Part shown: in pieces, positions 60,901-64,000 of the stretch
Layout of the letters: each line of letters starts with the position of its first letter
Numbering within the stretch: position 1 is the stretch's first letter
Source: Kallotenue papyrolyticum
Lineage (GTDB): Bacteria > Chloroflexota > Chloroflexia > Chloroflexales > Kallotenuaceae
DNA length: 64,000 nucleotides
Direction of reading: 5' to 3'
NCBI RefSeq assembly: GCF_000526415.1
Contig: NZ_JAGA01000002.1
Location: forward strand, 922,001-986,000
The notes under the pieces: model-generated
What the model saw: only the letters and a program-made list of their open reading frames with translations
Told to the model about the DNA's origin: nothing
Database searches by the model: none
Translations under genes and position numbers: made by a program

Positions 60901-63900
60901 TGTCAGGCGCGGCGGCGTCACAAACGGCGGTGGGCCGTCGGGCGGCGTGGCCTGGTAGATCGTCACGCCGTTGTGGTGATAGACGCGTTCGAGCGCGCCC
61001 TGGCGGGCCAGCGCATCCAGCGCGCTGCCGGTGTTGGCGCCGTACAGCTCGCGCTCGGCCGGACCGACAACGACCAAGCTGATGTGGAAGCGGCGCAGCG
61101 TTTCCTGTGCCTGGTGTGTATCGCCGCCGTAGAGCGTCTGGAGCGCCTGCTGACGTCCGGCGATCACGCTCTCGACGGCGGGCGCGACCATGGCGCGCAG
61201 ACGAGCCTGTGCAGGAGCGTCGTCCAGCAGCACCGGCAGGCCGGTCAGGCCCGTCAGGTGCGCCGCGCTGGCCGGAGCCGCCGCGATCAGAGGCGTGCCC
61301 GCCGTATGCTGCGCCAGCCAGCGTCCTGCTGCGCTGATAGCCGGATCGGGTTGCGTCGCGGCACTGGCCGGCAGCGCCAGCAGCGCGCCGCCGAGCGCCA
61401 GCAGCAGCAACGCGCCGGCAGCCAGGCGGGGTAGCTCGCGCAGGGAAGCGTTGTCGTGGCGCAGCGCGCGGCCCGCCGCGCTCAGCAGCGGCAGACTCCA
61501 GCCCGCTGTGCCGGCCAGCAGCACGCCGCCGGCGACCATCCAGCTCCGCGCGCCGGCAGCCGTCGGCAGCCACTGCGGCAGCGACGCCAGACTGATCCAG
61601 GCCAGCGCCACAGCGCCGCTCCAGCACAGCACGCCCACGCGGCGTTGTGCTGCTCCGTGTGGGAGCAGCCAGCTTTGCAGCGCCAGCCAGACCAGCGTTA
61701 CCAGCGCCGGCACGCTCAGCAGCGCGCCGGACCAGCCCAACAGCACGGCCAGCGCGCTCCACGCGCCGACCAGCCCGCCGGTGATCAGCGCGGTCGTGCC
61801 GCCTGCCAGCCGGGGCGCGCTCCAGGCGCCGGCAGCCGCCAGCAGCAGCAGCGGCGCCAGCAGGCCGATCAGCAGCTCCCGCGCGCTGATGGACAGGCCC
61901 ATAGCGGCTGCCGGCGCCGCCAGATGCCAGCTCCAGCTATGGCCCAGCAGCAGCGCGCCGCCCAGCGCCACGCCGGCGATCGGCCAGCGCCGGCGCGGGC
62001 CTGGCCCGCGCACCAGCGCCAGCGCCACCACGCTCCACGCGCCCAGCAGCGCCGGTAGGCCATAGCCGGCGATCGCCGCCAACGTCAGCGTCAGCGGCAG
62101 CAGCCAGCGCCACCACCCCCGTGCGTCCGACGGCCGGGGCCGCAGCAGCGGCGCAGCCAGCGCCAATATCAGCCCGGTCAGCCAGCCCAGGCTCAGTGCA
62201 TCCAGGTCGGCATGTGCCAGCGCACTCCACAGGCCCAGCTCGCGCAGCGCGCCCAGGGGCAGGCCCGCGCCAAAGACCAGCAGCAGCCCGAGCGTCAGGG
62301 TGCCTGCTGTGGTGCGTCGCGGCAGGCCAGTGCGCAGCGCGGTGGCCAGCGTCAGGCCCAGCAACGCCAGTGCGGTGGCCAGCGCCAGGTTCAGGCTGAA
62401 CGTTGCAGGCAGCCCCAGCCAGCGACTGAGCCAGGCCAGTGACAGCCGTCCGGCGTAGGGCGTGGGGTCGAGCCCGCCCGCAAAGCCGGGATCGTAGGGC
62501 GGTAGCAGCGGCGTGCGCGTCAGGGCGGCCCAGCGCGCCAGGTGACGCTCGGCCTCCGGCGCGTTGGCCATCGGCAGCAGCAGCCCCAGCACCAACAGCA
62601 GCAGATAGATCGCCTGCGGCCAGGCCAGCAGTAGCAGCCGCTCGCGCACAAAGCCGCGCAGCGCCGCGCGTTCGCGCCACAGGATCGCGCCGCCTAGGCC
62701 CAGCAACAGGCCGTACCACAGCGCCAGCAGCGGACGACCGGTCGCGATCCCCAACGCGGCGAGCAGCCCCGGCAGGCTGCCGAACAGCAGCAGGCCGAGC
62801 GGTCGAGCCAGACTCAGGCCGCGATCGGCGAGCGGCAGCCGCAGCCGCCACAGCAGGCCTGCCGTCGCCAGGCCCAGCGCTTCCAGCGCCACCAACCACA
62901 GCAGCCCACCCAGCAGCGGTGGCGCGACGCTGAGCAACGCGCCGCCATGCTCGGCCTGGAGCCGCTCCCACACCCTCGCCGGCAGTTGCAGCGCGGTCGG
63001 CGCGGCGCTGACCTGCGCCGGTCGCAGGCCGCGGTAGATCTCGCTCCAGGCCACATCCCCGGTGAGCAACGCCCGCGCGCGTTCGGCGGAAAAGTCGGCG
63101 GTGCGGCGAAAGATCAGCACGCGGGGATGGTCATAGACCCAGAAGGCTTCGTCGGCGCCGAGATCGTTGATCGGCAGGCCGAACAGCGAGGGAAAGGAGT
63201 GAATATCGGCCACCAACTGGTAGCCGAGCGTGCCGTCAAACAGGGCGCGATAGTAGCGCAGCGTGATGGGGTAGCGCTGCGGAACGCGATCCACCGAGCC
63301 ATACACGCGCGGCGAGGTCAGGACGACGTATTCGGCGCGTGCCAGCGCGGCGATCAACCCCGGCTCGTCGCTGCCGGGCCGTCCCAGATATTTGCCTGGT
63401 TCTTCCTCGGCATAGGGATGGGTGGTCATCTGCTCGTAGGCCGGCGGCAGCGGCAGGGGATCGTCCCACAGCTCCCAGGTGGTGACGGCACCGTTGGGCG
63501 CGGCGCGTTCGATCCACTGTGCGGCAGCGACCCGCGTGTACGGTCGCGTATAGATGCGCGTATAGGCCCAGGCCCAGCTCCAGGTGCTCAGCGCCACGCC
63601 TGCCAGCAGCGTTGCAGCCAGGGCGGGCCGTTGCCAGCGTCGCAGCCGCCACAGGCGATCCGGATAGATGCGCGCGCGCCGATGGCGCAGGCTCCAGCCC
63701 AGCAGCGCCAGCAGAGCCCAGGCCGCGAACATGATCAGCGGCCCGTAGATCGGCAGAAAGTAGCGCATGGTCATGGTGAACTGCTGACCCTGCCAGGCGA
63801 AGTACGCGCCGCTCCACAGCCAGGGGATCAGGTGGCGGCGCGTATGGCGCAGGTGCCAGCCGGCGGCGAGCCAGCCCAGCGTGGCGGCCAGGCCCAGCGG

Positions 63901-64000
63901 CAGGCCCATGCCCCACAGCACCATGTTGCGCCAGGGATACAGCCAGGGCGTGCGCGCCGCCCACTGATGGCTGGAGGGTAGATCGATCGTGCCGTTCGCG
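57988..64000 (-). CDS. Giant tandem GT-C/YYY membrane protein with C-terminal TPR (5' end outside window)
   Basis: At least 2003 residues; the frame is open past ATG 63924 to the edge, reading HQWAARTPWLYPWRN just before it, so the true start lies outside. Numbered from that Met: 1-300 is the C-terminal half of a PMT-like module (TMRYFLPIYGPLIMF); about 320-1020 a YYY-like module with a broken motif (PPYDPGFAGGLDPTPYAGR); about 1030-1800 a second with intact PPYDPFFSGGIVNYYYYGL and FLFADLHPHLIALP; each ends in a soluble domain (YVYVGPLERLLYG). Residues 1810-1978 are TPR-like (HHLLGDVLAQLGRAEEAIAAW). Probably a multi-domain cell-surface glycosyltransferase. Confidence 0.8.
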   Translation of the reverse strand, partial: ANGTIDLPSSHQWAARTPWLYPWRNMVLWGMGLPLGLAATLGWLAAGWHLRHTRRHLIPWLWSGAYFAWQGQQFTMTMRYFLPIYGPLIMFAAWALLALLGWSLRHRRARIYPDRLWRLRRWQRPALAATLLAGVALSTWSWAWAYTRIYTRPYTRVAAAQWIERAAPNGAVTTWELWDDPLPLPPAYEQMTTHPYAEEEPGKYLGRPGSDEPGLIAALARAEYVVLTSPRVYGSVDRVPQRYPITLRYYRALFDGTLGYQLVADIHSFPSLFGLPINDLGADEAFWVYDHPRVLIFRRTADFSAERARALLTGDVAWSEIYRGLRPAQVSAAPTALQLPARVWERLQAEHGGALLSVAPPLLGGLLWLVALEALGLATAGLLWRLRLPLADRGLSLARPLGLLLFGSLPGLLAALGIATGRPLLALWYGLLLGLGGAILWRERAALRGFVRERLLLLAWPQAIYLLLLVLGLLLPMANAPEAERHLARWAALTRTPLLPPYDPGFAGGLDPTPYAGRLSLAWLSRWLGLPATFSLNLALATALALLGLTLATALRTGLPRRTTAGTLTLGLLLVFGAGLPLGALRELGLWSALAHADLDALSLGWLTGLILALAAPLLRPRPSDARGWWRWLLPLTLTLAAIAGYGLPALLGAWSVVALALVRGPGPRRRWPIAGVALGGALLLGHSWSWHLAAPAAAMGLSISARELLIGLLAPLLLLAAAGAWSAPRLAGGTTALITGGLVGAWSALAVLLGWSGALLSVPALVTLVWLALQSWLLPHGAAQRRVGVLCWSGAVALAWISLASLPQWLPTAAGARSWMVAGGVLLAGTAGWSLPLLSAAGRALRHDNASLRELPRLAAGALLLLALGGALLALPASAATQPDPAISAAGRWLAQHTAGTPLIAAAPASAAHLTGLTGLPVLLDDAPAQARLRAMVAPAVESVIAGRQQALQTLYGGDTHQAQETLRRFHISLVVVGPAERELYGANTGSALDALARQGALERVYHHNGVTIYQATPPDGPPPFVTPPRLTAPSTKTLLLDRPVQELPPVNEYNWNALAQHHPWLGVLLWLLLLEGLGLLAWPLTRVLFARWPDQGWGLSKLIGLLLWGYLVWLPVSLGWWSFTRRALLIAALLLAAGALLALRRRTWAPLSRRALLIAEACFVLAFGLWSWVRAANPDLWHPFFGGEKPFEFGLLNALLRSPVLPPYDPFFSGGIVNYYYYGLFLMALPIKATGVPAAVGFNLAVATLFALMAAATLALGQAISGRQRYGWIALALMLGMGPPATAVAVNESRGLGVAFQALSTGWQGLGARLNWWFWGPSRVVPNTINEFPLWGFLFADLHPHLIALPITLLAIAIAFELLRAGPRRGLLALGALTLGALAIANSWDAPTYALLLGGALTGHAWRTGREGGRRGRWPIVRAALMGLGLLLAALLLYLPFLLHYRAMVRGLGLARTGETIQQYALLYGPFLYIAITLLGGLVWAVAYRARAPWRMLARAATLAVPLLIMAVLLSGGRPEASESAAAGWSLRLLLALLAGTGVVLLLIARLRAQDWFPLWLITTALLVALGIQFIFVRDHLAGSPAERMNTVFKFGEQIWVLLALGTATALPLIGRLLRPFWPAAPCWYAVLALLLAPGLCFPVFGIPSRLATRFDTSLPLTLDGLAFMRRARYDLDGHPIELRHDAEAIAWLNQHISGTPVLATSEAEFYRTYGMRVAANTGLPTVLGRLHQDEQRPAGPVLERERDIQQLFATPDAEFALGLLAKYDVDYVYVGPLERLLYGPQGLDKWQQLDGTVLQRVFQNEGVTIYRVDRAARRAYDRPMPPAPTDDLQPVAPEQIVAATGDAATAFGLAQELLAREQPEAAARVLQAAAAQHPNDVPLHHLLGDVLAQLGRAEEAIAAWQQAATVSPSAPNINKLGQGLTQLGRYAAAEQTLQRALALDPTFADPYFYLGELYRLRDGEGDRQRAHENYQRYLEQASADAPLREMAAQRLRELGP

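Overview
The window looks like chromosomal DNA of a Chloroflexota bacterium, probably class Chloroflexia (an inference). It is GC-rich and densely coding. Pointers to the phylum are two DUF2298/'YYY' membrane proteins (one a giant fusion), a PucC-type (BCD family) transporter, a mevalonate kinase, a two-subunit glycine decarboxylase and rhodopsin-free, LPS-free surface-glycan genes. I see no rRNA, tRNA, CRISPR array, transposase or phage gene.

Positions 1-21.6 kb, all minus strand: a surface polysaccharide or S-layer-glycan locus. Reading in the direction of transcription it holds a GmhA-like sedoheptulose-7-phosphate isomerase, a Wzz/BY-kinase-like protein that has lost its Walker A motif, a hexapeptide acetyltransferase, a polyprenol-type GT2, a small membrane protein, a B12-binding radical SAM protein, a secreted TPGYWKNH protein with a clear terminator, a flippase, five GT4/GT2 glycosyltransferases, an O-antigen-ligase/polymerase-like protein, three polytopic GT-C-like proteins and a secreted BNR-repeat protein cut by the left edge. 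Genes are mostly joined by ATGA overlaps. This stretch is strikingly rich in the heptamer TGASTCA, and two of its transcription units share a 30-bp upstream element.

Positions 21.6-27.7 kb: a PAS histidine kinase, an OmpR-type regulator and a lone receiver protein lead into HddA-like kinase and epimerase genes, with an HddC-like nucleotidyltransferase convergent to them. With the GmhA homologue these give most of a GDP-D-glycero-D-manno-heptose pathway feeding the glycan locus; GmhB is not in the window.

Positions 27.7-30.1 kb: GluQ-type synthetase and a PucC-like transporter (minus). Positions 30.2-47.9 kb: mostly plus-strand housekeeping and accessory genes: a 65-aa basic protein behind a strong promoter and a structured leader, an M3 peptidase whose RBS lies in a perfect inverted repeat, a membrane J-domain protein, DUF1028, MobA-like and DinB-like proteins, a minus-strand pseudokinase fused to DnaJ-type CxxCxG repeats, mevalonate kinase, a histidine-kinase-like protein, the glycine cleavage operon gcvT-H-PA-PB, map, a C45-type hydrolase and rsmA.

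Positions 48-64 kb, all minus: a rifampin-phosphotransferase-like enzyme behind a TetR regulator with a textbook promoter and operator, an EmrB-type efflux protein, a small protein, an F420-type LLM oxidoreductase, a frameshifted YYY membrane protein, a YbaK-type deacylase, a repeat-rich non-coding stretch, and a giant tandem YYY/TPR membrane protein running off the right edge.
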